Assembly (NCBI GenBank): GCA_021740905.1
Contig: JAIOYV010000047.1
Location: 1-54,131 of the forward strand
Origin: Bacteroidales bacterium
GTDB taxonomy: Bacteria > Bacteroidota > Bacteroidia > Bacteroidales > M50B96
DNA: 54,131 bases
Direction: 5' to 3'
The notes beneath the pieces are model-generated. The model saw only the letters and a list, made by a program, of their open reading frames with translations. It did no database searches and was not told the origin of the DNA. Of the stretch, positions 1 through 8,487 are shown one piece after another. Numbering within the stretch: position 1 is the first letter of the stretch; the number at the start of each line of letters is the position of its first letter. Position numbers and translations under genes: made by a program.

Positions 1-84
1 AAACCAAATAAACCAAAAAGGAGGCAACATGTAAACCAAACATAAACGAATCTTGACAGTAGCGTAAGCCACTGAATAGGGAAT

Positions 85-762
85 TTATGCGCTTATCCCA
101 AATGGGTTTCTAATATTACTCAGATTAGGAATAGCTGGTGCTTTATCTACAATTTGTTTAGAAAGTAATTTCCTTGCAAGCATTTGGATTTGGGTTCTTG
201 ACCTATATACATCACCTAGAACAAGAGGATGAACCTTTTCAGAAAGGCTTAATAATACCTGTACCAATTCATGTTCACTTCCAATTTTCAAGTCATCTTT
301 CGCCAATTCGAAATATCCTTTTATTGATTCGACACTTACGGGTAATCTTGCCATTGGATTTTGAGGTACCTGAGGGTTCTGAGGATTTAATGGACCATTT
401 AAGCTCGGGTCAATAGGGCCAAGCGTTGCTTGTTTGGTCATTACCACCGTATTTGCACCAATTGAAATAAGTGTACCAGAACTTTGAGCTTTAGACGGTA
501 TTATTACTTCAAATTCTTTGCAAAACTGTCTTATCAAATTAACTAAACTCCATGCTGCCAAGGTATTTCCACCTCTTGTGTACAACAATAGAGAAATTTT
601 ATCTACTTTTCCTAAGGGGTCAAGGTGATCAACAAAGTATTCAAGAATCTCTGGGTGGATTTGCGTTTCCATTCCTGGTCTATCTCCAGTTACATATACG
701 ATAAGTTTTGATTTCCTTAAATCTTGTAATTTCTTGTAATTTTCAATTCTATCTACTTTCAT
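85..762 (-). CDS. ClpP-fold serine protease (SDH_sah/serine dehydrogenase proteinase family), C-terminally truncated
   Basis: The 225-residue product has the crotonase/ClpP-like core of the serine dehydrogenase proteinase family. Visible motifs are YVTGDRPGMETQIHPEIL near the start, LLYTRGGNTLAAW as the oxyanion-type glycine strand, and SKAQSSGTLISIGA holding the probable nucleophile serine, then TKQATLGPIDPSL and HPLVLGDVYRSRTQIQMLARKLL. Family members I know run to about 280 residues and continue into a segment with a conserved SHDY-type motif. Here the frame leaves the family after LLSKQ and stops about 22 residues later, so the C-terminal part is missing. Translating the remaining 84 bases toward the window edge in other frames does not restore it. 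The gene could be a decayed or insertion-truncated copy. Such proteins are cytoplasmic or membrane-associated and their substrates are poorly known. Confidence 0.7.
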   Translation of the reverse strand: MKVDRIENYKKLQDLRKSKLIVYVTGDRPGMETQIHPEILEYFVDHLDPLGKVDKISLLLYTRGGNTLAAWSLVNLIRQFCKEFEVIIPSKAQSSGTLISIGANTVVMTKQATLGPIDPSLNGPLNPQNPQVPQNPMARLPVSVESIKGYFELAKDDLKIGSEHELVQVLLSLSEKVHPLVLGDVYRSRTQIQMLARKLLSKQIVDKAPAIPNLSNIRNPFGISA

Positions 763-1316
763 ATTTTCGTGTTTTTTGCTGAATCCAATTTAATTGACTT
801 CTATTGAACTTTCCACATCATACCATATGTTGGCTTTTTTTTCCATAATAAACTTGCCTTTATTTCATATACTTGAATTATTTTGCCCGGTAATTTCCTG
901 CACTGTAAAAGCTGTTTTGAAAGCTGCTGTCATGGTTTCAGGTTTATCTCCACCAAAAGTAAGAAATGTTTTGATAGGGGCAACATGAGGGCGGTTTGTG
1001 GGAAGCATAAAACCCTCCACTCCCGCTTTCCTCCTTGCCCAATCCGACCATTTTGGTGACGTCAACGAAATGATCGGAAACCGCCTCCGGTACCGTTTAG
1101 TTAACTAATTTGAAAAAAAGGGACCCCGTATGGACGGGACAAGCGCGGATCATACGGATTTTCAAACGCGGATAAGAACGGTTAATGCTTTAAGAAATCA
1201 GCGTAAATCAGCGTTGCTTGCATCCGCGTTATCCGCGTTCTAATCCTAAGCGACATTGTTTCCTATTCCATAATAACCACATGGATTGGCGGGTCCACCC
1301 TTAACACAAACTTCCC
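763..1316. other. Intergenic region with short direct-repeat motifs, no convincing gene
   Basis: No reading frame here looks like a recognised protein. Between about 1143 and 1240 the words ATCAGCGTAAATCAGCG and ATCCGCGTTATCCGCGTT occur as tandem near-repeats, a pattern of low-complexity intergenic repeats common in Bacteroidota. A 66-codon minus-strand frame at 865-1065 has no recognisable domain and may be repeat-derived. Confidence 0.4.
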
Positions 1317-2435
1317 CTACAATACCTTCTCAAAAATCCTATACTTCTTATAAATGGTAAAATCCTGTCGTTCTATCAGGGCCCGCATTTTGGTGTTTTC
1401 TTCCAAAATAACATGACTGTCCATAGTTTTCAAGCCGCCCTTTATGGCCGACTCGAAAAGACTAACAGCCATCAACGCATCGATGCCGGAATTGCGGATG
1501 GTGTCTTTCACGCAGCCCAGCAAAAGATTGAGCTGAGTGGCTTTTTTGAACGACCGTAAAATATGGATAAAACCAAAGGGGAACAGTCGGCCATTCGCTT
1601 TTCGGAACCCGGGGCCAATATCGGGCATGGCAATTACAACGGCCACCATTTTGTCGTTTTTGTCGGACACAATCTTTATGTATTCCGGGTTGAGCAAGGG
1701 GAGGAAGCGTTCGGAAAACTCCCTGGCTTCAATTTCCAGCAAGGGGGCAAAACCATAAATGTCGGTGTAGGTTTCGTTTATGAGGTCGAACACCGGTTTT
1801 ACGTAGGGCCTGATGCTTTTCGATTTATCGAACTGCAGGATTTTAAAGCCTCTGTTCCTGACCCGTTCGGCAATCTTTTTATAGTATTCGGGTATTACCT
1901 CTGGTATCGGGCTACGGTATTGAAACAGGTCGAGTTTCTTGGTGTAGCCATTTCGTTCGGTCAGATCAACCATATAGGGAAGGCTGCAATTGGTCACGAT
2001 TACCGAAACGGGGTCGTCGAAACCTTCCGTGAGGTAGCCTTGCGGGTCTTTATCGGAGAAACCGAGAGGCCCTACCATTTTTTCCATTCCTTTTTCCCGT
2101 GCCCAATTTTCTAGGTGTTGTATCATTGCATCGTAAACTTTCGGATCGTTGTAACATTCGGCAAAACAGAAGCGGGCATTTTTTTCGTGATGGCCCGCAT
2201 TATACACATGGTTGATAATCCCCATGATCCGGCCCACCACCTGATTGTCCTTTTCGGCCAAAAGCAAGAGAGTATCGCAATGCTCAAAAGAATGGTTCTT
2301 GTTTTTATCGAATACTTTCCATTCATCGGAAATCAAAGGCGGGAGCCACTCTTTGTGGTTTTTATGAATTTGAAAAGGGAGATGGATGAATTTCTTTAAA
2401 TCCTTTTTTGTGGCAACCTCTCTTAGCTGTATCAT
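1317..2435 (-). CDS. GNAT-like N-acetyltransferase family protein (YghO-like)
   Basis: The 372-residue protein has no signal peptide or membrane helix. Its N-terminal half contains an acetyltransferase-like segment: LLLAEKDNQVVGRIMGIIN forms the typical strands, and MVGPLGFSDKDPQGYLTEGFD is a signature of the large YghO-like proteins of Bacteroidota. The C-terminal half (KMVAVVIAMPDIG, then VSLFESAIKGGLKTMDSHVILEEN) resembles a second GNAT-like repeat ending in an alpha/beta unit. The acyl acceptor is unknown; a peptide, amine or lipid intermediate is possible. The start is the ATG at 2433-2435, and the stop lies close to the repeat-bearing region on its left. It is a single-gene unit on the minus strand. 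Confidence 0.7.
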   Translation of the reverse strand: MIQLREVATKKDLKKFIHLPFQIHKNHKEWLPPLISDEWKVFDKNKNHSFEHCDTLLLLAEKDNQVVGRIMGIINHVYNAGHHEKNARFCFAECYNDPKVYDAMIQHLENWAREKGMEKMVGPLGFSDKDPQGYLTEGFDDPVSVIVTNCSLPYMVDLTERNGYTKKLDLFQYRSPIPEVIPEYYKKIAERVRNRGFKILQFDKSKSIRPYVKPVFDLINETYTDIYGFAPLLEIEAREFSERFLPLLNPEYIKIVSDKNDKMVAVVIAMPDIGPGFRKANGRLFPFGFIHILRSFKKATQLNLLLGCVKDTIRNSGIDALMAVSLFESAIKGGLKTMDSHVILEENTKMRALIERQDFTIYKKYRIFEKVL

Positions 2436-2621
2436 ACTGTCTTTATATTTTCTTTATACTTTTTGAACGGGTTTTATCTTATGTCAATTAGTGTCATACG
2501 AATAATATTCAAGTCGTTTTTGGCAAAATATTCCTTTCCACTAAAAAGATTGAAATAGGTATATAGATAATACTCTGATTGTATGTGATTAAAGGCAGTA
2601 ATGGAAGCGAATTCGGAGGAT

Positions 2622-2696
2622 TTCCACCGCTGGCGGGGGTTAGGGGGTGGAATTACGTGCAGGAACTCCCCCCACTTATTCTCCCCCGAGGGGGAG
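2622..2696. repeat. Intergenic GC-rich palindromic repeat pair
   Basis: In the 349-base gap at 2436-2784 no gene is supported. Two GC-rich palindromes stand out from the AT-rich background. TTCCACC at 2622-2628 pairs with GGTGGAA at 2646-2652 around a G-rich core, and CTCCCCCGAGGGGGAG at 2681-2696 is a compact hairpin. Both resemble dispersed REP-like intergenic elements of Bacteroidota. They lie downstream of the PAP2 gene and upstream of the acetyltransferase, so the hairpins could also end the minus-strand PAP2 transcript, although no good U-tract follows. Confidence 0.5.
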
Positions 2697-2784
2697 ACAG
2701 TGCTCTGTTGCAACCTATTGTATAAATAAAATCTGTTGTTTTCTTTCAACATCATACTTTGAATGTATTTATTATGTGCCTAAT

Positions 2785-3663
2785 TCAACCAATCCTTTCA
2801 ATCTCTTCTGGCTTGTCCAGGTTGGGGAAAAGGAACAGATAATTGCATAAAAATAGGATAAAAGGAGCAATTAACAATCCCCCTATCACATCAACTGCAT
2901 AGTGGGCTTTTATGTAAACGGTAGATAGAATCAACAGGACGACAAAAGGCCAGACCACTTTGAAAAACTGCGGGGCGTATTTTTTCGACAGCCACAGAAT
3001 AATTATCGAGACCCCCACATGAGAACTTGGGAAAGCACCCGTTGGTTGTTCTGCCATGCGCTGGATAAAGTGCATAATACGATCAAAGAACCAGGCATCG
3101 GGCAGGGTATTATCGGGGTACGAAAAATAAAACTGAGGCCCCGCCGATGGCACAAAACTGAAAATCAGATAAAAGAGATAGAGGGCAGCACTTAATTTAA
3201 AAACAAGCTCTTCAAAAAAAGCCTTTTTTTTCAAGAACACATAGAATGTAAAACCAAGTATCAGCAAATAAAAAGAGAAGTAGGCAAAATACATCAACTC
3301 GCTAAAAAACATGCTGTTGAATTGAGAAGAAAACGCAAAGCTGGGCTGAAATCCGAAAAGGGCATTTTCGAGATTGATCAATACAGGGTCGATATTGTCG
3401 AACAAGAGCTTATTATAAAACACCGTTTCGGAATAAAAATAACCACTCAACACCAAAGGATAGGCCAGCCGAAACAGCCTGATAACCGGGTTGGTTATCC
3501 TGCTGTCGAGATAGATTAGTGCACCAAGTACATTCAAAATAATAATACGTACCCAGATAAGCGAAAACGAATGAATTGAAGTATCCCAGGACAAAACCAG
3601 AAGCAAAGTGCTTATGATTAAATAAGCAAAAAACAAGATATCAATTCTTTTCAATAGTCTCAT
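2785..3663 (-). CDS. PAP2-family membrane phosphatase / inositolphosphotransferase-like protein
   Basis: This polytopic membrane protein of 292 residues has about six to eight hydrophobic segments. Two of the PAP2 signature blocks are clear. FPSSHVG matches the PSGH block with its catalytic histidine. STVYIKAHYAVDVIGG matches the SR-x5-H-x3-D block, with histidine and aspartate kept and the arginine position replaced by threonine, as in the PAP2_3/Aur1-like branch. Likely substrates are lipid phosphates such as phosphatidic acid, undecaprenyl pyrophosphate or a lipid headgroup donor, handled on the periplasmic side of the inner membrane. It starts 15 bases after the barrel gene at 3679-4395 and is probably co-transcribed with it. 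Confidence 0.8.
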   Translation of the reverse strand: MRLLKRIDILFFAYLIISTLLLVLSWDTSIHSFSLIWVRIIILNVLGALIYLDSRITNPVIRLFRLAYPLVLSGYFYSETVFYNKLLFDNIDPVLINLENALFGFQPSFAFSSQFNSMFFSELMYFAYFSFYLLILGFTFYVFLKKKAFFEELVFKLSAALYLFYLIFSFVPSAGPQFYFSYPDNTLPDAWFFDRIMHFIQRMAEQPTGAFPSSHVGVSIIILWLSKKYAPQFFKVVWPFVVLLILSTVYIKAHYAVDVIGGLLIAPFILFLCNYLFLFPNLDKPEEIERIG

Positions 3664-3678
3664 TGAGCCACAATTTTA

Positions 3679-4395
3679 TCATGTTTTTAGTTCTTCTATA
3701 TTCATGTAAATACCAAATTGTCCGCCTATTGAATATTGATGTTGTTCAATCTTTGCATCCAGTATGGGTTGTAATGAATACCTGAAAATTGGCTCAAAAC
3801 GGACATTGAATTTTTGATTTATATTGTATTTACATCCAAAGCCTAAAACGGTGGCATATATAGGCCTATTAAAATCTCCCCATTTAGTCTCACCAGTGTG
3901 CTCCTCTGTATGCCCGTCTGAAAATTCGATTTTACTTTTGAATTTATCTGATAAGAATAAGTTAATTGATAAACCACCAATCATATAATAGCTAAGTCGC
4001 TTTTGAGAAAAAGTGTAATTTGCATTAACTGGTATTTCTATATAATCGAAAAAGTACTTCCCATCAGCTTTGCCGAGTTTTTCTCCCTGAATATTTTCTG
4101 CGTTGATATTCTTAAATTGAAATGTTTGTTGTGAATACTGAATGCCAGTGCTAATACTTAAATGATCAAGTAAATCGTAGCCAATCGAAATCCCTGAATT
4201 AAAACCATAAGCTGGCTTTTCGACTTTTCGAGCATCAATTATAGGTTGATCAGCCTTACTTGAATGCAAAGTCCTGAAACAATAATTTGGAGTATAGTTT
4301 AATCCTATAGAAAATTTATTCCACAAGTCGTCTCCCTTTTGGCAAAAGCTGCTGAGTGAAATTACAAGTAATACGATCGTGATTGATTGTTTCAT
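3679..4395 (-). CDS. Outer-membrane beta-barrel protein (PorT/OmpW-like fold)
   Basis: The 238-residue product starts with a signal peptide (hydrophobic run to about residue 18, cleavage near SSFCQ). Alternating amphipathic strands follow, for example LSISTGIQYSQQTFQF, LSYYMIGGLSINLFL and FNVRFEPIFRYSLQP. A glycine-rich strand near the end (YSIGGQFGIYMNIE) suits a small eight-stranded barrel of the OMP_b-brl_2 type common in Bacteroidota. Its cargo or partner is unknown. It lies five bases downstream of the lipoprotein gene at 4401-4853 and 15 bases upstream of the PAP2 gene, so the three probably form one minus-strand operon dealing with the cell envelope. Confidence 0.7.
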   Translation of the reverse strand: MKQSITIVLLVISLSSFCQKGDDLWNKFSIGLNYTPNYCFRTLHSSKADQPIIDARKVEKPAYGFNSGISIGYDLLDHLSISTGIQYSQQTFQFKNINAENIQGEKLGKADGKYFFDYIEIPVNANYTFSQKRLSYYMIGGLSINLFLSDKFKSKIEFSDGHTEEHTGETKWGDFNRPIYATVLGFGCKYNINQKFNVRFEPIFRYSLQPILDAKIEQHQYSIGGQFGIYMNIEELKT

Positions 4396-4400
4396 TTTTT

Positions 4401-4853
4401 TTACCTCTCATTCACATACTGGAAATTTTTTCCTCCATTTTGAACTTCAATTTTTGTTATCTCATTTAAAGGTATTGTCTTTCTCATTTTGGGGACAAAA
4501 CGGGAAGGCATTCCAATAACAACAGTATCTGAAACGAAAACTCTGTCGAAATAGAAAACTGTCCGTCTATTATTTTCGCCATACGTAAAACGGATTTCTA
4601 TTGCCGGGCTATTGTTTAATTCGGCAGGATTTCCTTTTTTATCTGTGCATTTGATCTTCGTAATAGGATTTGCTAAATATTGTTCCGAAACCATGAGTAT
4701 ACCTCCACCATTCATCTCCACCATTTTTAATTGGGTTGAATCGATACCATCAAATTGTTGCTTAAAACTGTCGAGTGAGATATAATATGTTTTACAGGAA
4801 GTCAGAAAAAGAAATCCAATAATCAGAACTGATAGTGTTTGGTTATGTCTCAT
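4401..4853 (-). CDS. Small hypothetical lipoprotein
   Basis: The 150-residue protein opens with a lipoprotein signal peptide: positively charged MRHNQ, a hydrophobic stretch, and the lipobox LTSC with cysteine at about residue 20. The mature part is beta-rich and unlike any family I can name. It includes AIEIRFTYGENNRRTVFYFDRVFVSDTVVIGMPS split over two strands, and ends with a KTIPLNEITKIEVQNGG pattern typical of small Bacteroidota lipoproteins. It is first in the predicted operon with the barrel and PAP2 genes. No clear promoter was identified in the 217 bases before it. Confidence 0.6.
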   Translation of the reverse strand: MRHNQTLSVLIIGFLFLTSCKTYYISLDSFKQQFDGIDSTQLKMVEMNGGGILMVSEQYLANPITKIKCTDKKGNPAELNNSPAIEIRFTYGENNRRTVFYFDRVFVSDTVVIGMPSRFVPKMRKTIPLNEITKIEVQNGGKNFQYVNER

Positions 4854-5070
4854 TTTTGAGTAAGTTATTGATTATTAATTTAACTTGTTGCAATACGGTT
4901 TAAAATCCAGCCTAAATGTAGGCAATCTTTTAATTGGATATGTTCAATACGGGCAAAATAAAAGAAATTCTATGCTTTCTGTTCAGCTATCGAGTATCGA
5001 TTTGTTAAAAGCAATACAGGGTGTCGCAATAAGGAGGCATGTACTCAATTAGAATGAGTCGTGGAGAAAC

Positions 5071-5775
5071 CTACCCAATCCTGTTTATCCGCACCAACGC
5101 ATCATAATCCAAAATCTCCACCGTGCTGCCTCCATTCTTGATGTAGCCTTCCTCCGAAAAGGAACGGAGCACACGTACCACACTATCTTTCGACATACCG
5201 GCTAATTCGGCAATATCTTGTTTCGAGAGGGTCATTTCAAATTTTCTGGCCTTATAGATTTCATCGGTCAGGTAGAGCAAAATATCGGCAATCCTTCCGT
5301 TCATCTGCTTTTGGGTAATGTTTATCAACCGGTTATAAGTGGAAAGGCTGTTTTGGCAAATCTCGGCAACCACAGCATCGTTGAAGGCCCGGTTCATTTC
5401 CATCACCTTTTTAAAGTTTCCCATTTCGATGAAACAGGCTGTTGTCTTAACGATGGCTGCCACGGTGTAATGATGGCGTTGATCGACATACATGCCAGGC
5501 CCTCCAATGAAGTTAGGTGGCTGAATAATCCGTAGGATGATGTTCTTCTGGTTGATGCCTTCAAGATACATTTTGCATTGGCCCGATATTACAGAAATAA
5601 CATGCGACATGTGCGTGCCCTGCTTTCGGATCGTTTCGCCTGCTTTGAATAAAATCTCGTATCGGTTCGTATTCAAGATTTCAAGCTCCTCTTCCGAAAG
5701 CACATTGCATAGTGGGGATTTCAATGTACACGATGTACACTTCAATTCGCTATAGCAATGATCGTAATTGGCCAT
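5071..5775 (-). CDS. Crp/Fnr-family transcriptional regulator with N-terminal cysteine cluster
   Basis: The 234-residue protein has a cyclic-nucleotide-binding-like beta domain (about residues 28-125), a dimerisation helix, and a winged helix-turn-helix (LSKQDIAELAGMSKDSVVRV, about residues 183-202). Cysteines at 7, 13, 16 and 23, plus C114, resemble the iron-sulfur ligand pattern of FNR proteins, which use N-terminal cysteines and one from the beta domain. The FNR recognition-helix signature ExxSR appears here as DxxVR, so the DNA half-site may differ from TTGAT. The gene is divergent from the ferredoxin/NrfD operon at 5904, which suggests it controls that operon in response to oxygen, nitric oxide or redox state. 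Cluster binding is inference. Confidence 0.8.
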   Translation of the reverse strand: MANYDHCYSELKCTSCTLKSPLCNVLSEEELEILNTNRYEILFKAGETIRKQGTHMSHVISVISGQCKMYLEGINQKNIILRIIQPPNFIGGPGMYVDQRHHYTVAAIVKTTACFIEMGNFKKVMEMNRAFNDAVVAEICQNSLSTYNRLINITQKQMNGRIADILLYLTDEIYKARKFEMTLSKQDIAELAGMSKDSVVRVLRSFSEEGYIKNGGSTVEILDYDALVRINRIG

Positions 5776-5903
5776 AATATGCTTGTTTTACTTTGTCTTA
5801 ATCTGATTTTGATTTTGCAAAGACATGACAAATATCAGTAAAATTTCGTTCTGTCCCCATTTTTTTAAGTTGAACATCCATATTTTAACATTTCAATATC
5901 GCA

Positions 5904-6947
5904 ATGGTTCACCCTTTCTGTAATGACCTTATAGCTACTTTTAAGATTGAAAATATGCAAATTCATAAACAAGCTTTAGAAATGGGTAAAGTTGAAGACA
6001 GTCAAGTGAATAAAGAAGCTGGAAATTCAAGGAGAAATTTTATTCGATACAGCGTTGCTGCCGGTGCGGGTTCATTATTAGGTGCCTCATTGCTTACCGG
6101 AAAAATCAATGCAGAAGAATCGGACGGGGAAAAAGTAAAAGTATTGACTACCGATGGGAGGCTTGTCGAAGTTGAAAAGGGTCATCTCTGTTGCGAACCC
6201 GTTTCGCACGAAGTTGCAAGACATGGGATTGGTAATAAAAAGATGGTCATGGTGATCGACCTTTCAAAATGCAGGAATGCCCGAGAATGTGTTAAAGGTT
6301 GCCAAAAGATGCACTACTTACCTGAAGATATTGAATGGATAAAATTATTCCTGATGCGCGATAACGAGGATACCGGACCATACTGGTTTCCAAAACCTTG
6401 TCTGCATTGCAACAATCCGCCCTGCGTAAAAGTTTGTCCGGTGGGGGCTACTTTCAAGCGATCTGATGGGATTGTATTGATTGACAACGATCGTTGCATA
6501 GGTTGTAAATTCTGCATGGCAGCCTGCCCTTATTCATCAAGGGTATTTAATTGGAAGGAGCCAAAAATTGAACCTCACGAGCTTGACAAAAATTATTCGC
6601 CAGAGAATAGCACACCCGGAAAAGTTGGAACTGTTGGCAAGTGCGATTTCTGCCCCGATATGGTAAGGCAGGGTAAATTGCCTTCGTGCGTAACTTCTTG
6701 CCCCAATGGTGTATTCTATTATGGGGATGAAAATCTGGATACAGTAACCAACGGAAGTGAGACATTGCGCTTTAAAAAACTGCTCAACGACAGGACTGCA
6801 TATAGGTTTATGGAGGAATTGGGAACCGAACCAAGTGTTTATTATTTACCGCCAACAAACAGGCTTTTTGATTACAAAGTAGGATTTAATGATATAAGTG
6901 AAGAAGAGATTGCCTTGTATAAAAAGGAAGCAAGAATTGAAGATTAA
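5904..6947 (+). CDS. Tat-exported 4Fe-4S ferredoxin-type electron-transfer subunit (DmsB/NrfC/HybA-like)
   Basis: A twin-arginine signal (SRRNFIRY, arginines at residues 43-44) precedes a hydrophobic stretch, so the protein is likely exported folded. Four cysteine motifs follow. Motif 1 is CRNARECVKGC (residue 123 on), with alanine where a canonical CxxCxxCxxxC has its second cysteine. Motif 2 is CLHCNNPPCVKVC (166 on), motif 3 CIGCKFCMAAC (198 on), and motif 4 starts with CDFC (247) and ends CVTSC. This is the four-cluster subunit that passes electrons between a membrane NrfD protein and a catalytic or cytochrome partner. Internal ATGs at 5955 and 5982 would give a more usual Tat leader and may be the real start. 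The NrfD gene follows after 106 bases. Confidence 0.88.
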   Translation: MVHPFCNDLIATFKIENMQIHKQALEMGKVEDSQVNKEAGNSRRNFIRYSVAAGAGSLLGASLLTGKINAEESDGEKVKVLTTDGRLVEVEKGHLCCEPVSHEVARHGIGNKKMVMVIDLSKCRNARECVKGCQKMHYLPEDIEWIKLFLMRDNEDTGPYWFPKPCLHCNNPPCVKVCPVGATFKRSDGIVLIDNDRCIGCKFCMAACPYSSRVFNWKEPKIEPHELDKNYSPENSTPGKVGTVGKCDFCPDMVRQGKLPSCVTSCPNGVFYYGDENLDTVTNGSETLRFKKLLNDRTAYRFMEELGTEPSVYYLPPTNRLFDYKVGFNDISEEEIALYKKEARIED

Positions 6948-7053
6948 TCACAATAGACTGAAAGCCTTGAAATTTCAAAATTGCTTACCCGTATTTGGGC
7001 TAATCGGATAATTCTATGATAATCTGTTCATCACACAATAAACTTTTTCAAAA

Positions 7054-8442
7054 ATGAATATTGATAGCAAAACACAACGAACATTAAATAAATTTATCCC
7101 ACAGCTCGAATCCATGAGTAAGTTCGGGATTGCCTTTCTGGTAATCCTGATCCTGATATTTTTCGCTGGGGTGTATGCGCTGTATGTTCAGCTTACTGAA
7201 GGACATATTGTTACCGGAATGAGGGACCAGGTTGTATGGGGTTTGTTCATCGTAAATTTTATTTTCTTTATTGGGATTAGCTATGCCGGAGCTTTGATTT
7301 CCGGAATTTTACATCTTCTTCGAGTTCCCTGGCGTTCGCCGATAATCCGGATGGCCGAGATTATTACAGTAGTATCGACCATCATTGGGCCTACCTATAT
7401 TTTATTGTGTGTTGGGCGGCTCGACCGGGTTCATCATTTGTTATTATTTGGCCGGATCCAGTCCCCAATAACATGGGATGTGATTGCCATTACCACCTAT
7501 TTGTCGGGAAGTATAATATTTCTGTATCTCGCCACTATCCGCGATTTTGCTTTGCTTAGAGATAATCCGGTGAAAGTGGCCCGATGGAGAAACTGGTTTT
7601 ACAAGGTTCTTTCGATGGGATATTCCGAGACTCCAAAACAAAAGGAGATTCTTGCACGAGCTACCGATTTATTATCTATAGTTATTATTCCATTGGCCAT
7701 TTTAGTTCACTCGGTATTGGCCTGGATCTTTGGTATGACCTTACGACCAGGTTGGCATAGTACTATTTTTGCACCTTATTTTGTGGTTGCAGCGGTATAT
7801 TCAGGAACAGGTGTGCTGATACTCGCAATGTGGGTATTCAGGAAAGTTTATAAACTTGAAAGTTACATCACAAAAATTCATTTTAATTATTTAGGTTATA
7901 TCCTGGTAATGCTTGGAGCACTTTATGGATATTTTACTTTTAGTGAATACCTTACCAGTTGGTATGGATCAATAAAGTGGGATATGGAAGTTTTGCACAG
8001 GCTATTCGATCCATCTGATTATTGGTGGTGGTTCTTCTTTGCTGCCTTCATTGGGGTTCTATTGCCCATTATTATTGTGACAGTCCCACGTTTCAGAAAT
8101 ATAAACTCGATTGCTTTTGCATCACTCATAGCGGTGTTCGCACTTTGGGTGAAACGATACCTGATTATCATTCCAACTTTAGAAGCACCCCTTTTGCCGA
8201 ATCATGATCTCCGGCCTGAATTTATTCATTATTCACCCACTTGGGTTGAATGGACTCTTACTGTGTCCGGTGTAGGAATGTTTTTTCTAATGTTTTTTCT
8301 GATTTCTAAATTTATTCCAATTATTCCCGTAATGAAAATTAGTGAAGAGAAAGATTATAACAGCCTACGTAAGAAGGTAAAGGAAAGGAATTTAAGGCGA
8401 CTAATGAAACAGGTTAGGAAATCGGATACGGTTAATGGCTGA
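7054..8442 (+). CDS. NrfD/PsrC-family quinol-interacting integral membrane subunit
   Basis: The 462-residue protein is almost wholly hydrophobic, with about nine to ten transmembrane helices and a basic cytoplasmic tail rich in lysine and arginine. Recognisable NrfD-family features are the glycine-rich second helix (FFIGISYAGALISGILHLL), the loop with WRSPIIRMAEI, the helix after it (IIGPTYILLCVGRLDRVHHL), and GMTLRPGWHSTIFAPYFVVA. Proteins of this family sit in the inner membrane and exchange electrons between the quinone pool and a ferredoxin subunit; related roles are ActC, PsrC, HmcC and DmsC-like anchors. Its partner is the ferredoxin gene upstream, and an anchored exported protein and a cytochrome c follow in the same direction. 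Confidence 0.88.
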   Translation: MNIDSKTQRTLNKFIPQLESMSKFGIAFLVILILIFFAGVYALYVQLTEGHIVTGMRDQVVWGLFIVNFIFFIGISYAGALISGILHLLRVPWRSPIIRMAEIITVVSTIIGPTYILLCVGRLDRVHHLLLFGRIQSPITWDVIAITTYLSGSIIFLYLATIRDFALLRDNPVKVARWRNWFYKVLSMGYSETPKQKEILARATDLLSIVIIPLAILVHSVLAWIFGMTLRPGWHSTIFAPYFVVAAVYSGTGVLILAMWVFRKVYKLESYITKIHFNYLGYILVMLGALYGYFTFSEYLTSWYGSIKWDMEVLHRLFDPSDYWWWFFFAAFIGVLLPIIIVTVPRFRNINSIAFASLIAVFALWVKRYLIIIPTLEAPLLPNHDLRPEFIHYSPTWVEWTLTVSGVGMFFLMFFLISKFIPIIPVMKISEEKDYNSLRKKVKERNLRRLMKQVRKSDTVNG

Positions 8443-8487
8443 GAACTAAGTAAAACAGAAATGTACAATCCTATCATTATTATAAAA

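Noticed and set aside
865-1065. 66-codon minus-strand frame starting MTSPKWSDWARRKAG
   Set aside because: No recognisable domain, no start context, and it lies in repeat-bearing intergenic DNA; kept only as part of the intergenic note.
2474-2755. 93-codon minus-strand frame across the palindromic repeats
   Set aside because: It reads through two intergenic palindromes and has no protein-like character.
5776-5903. FNR box between the regulator and the ferredoxin gene
   Set aside because: Words such as TGACAAATATCAGT are only weakly palindromic; no convincing site could be fixed by eye.
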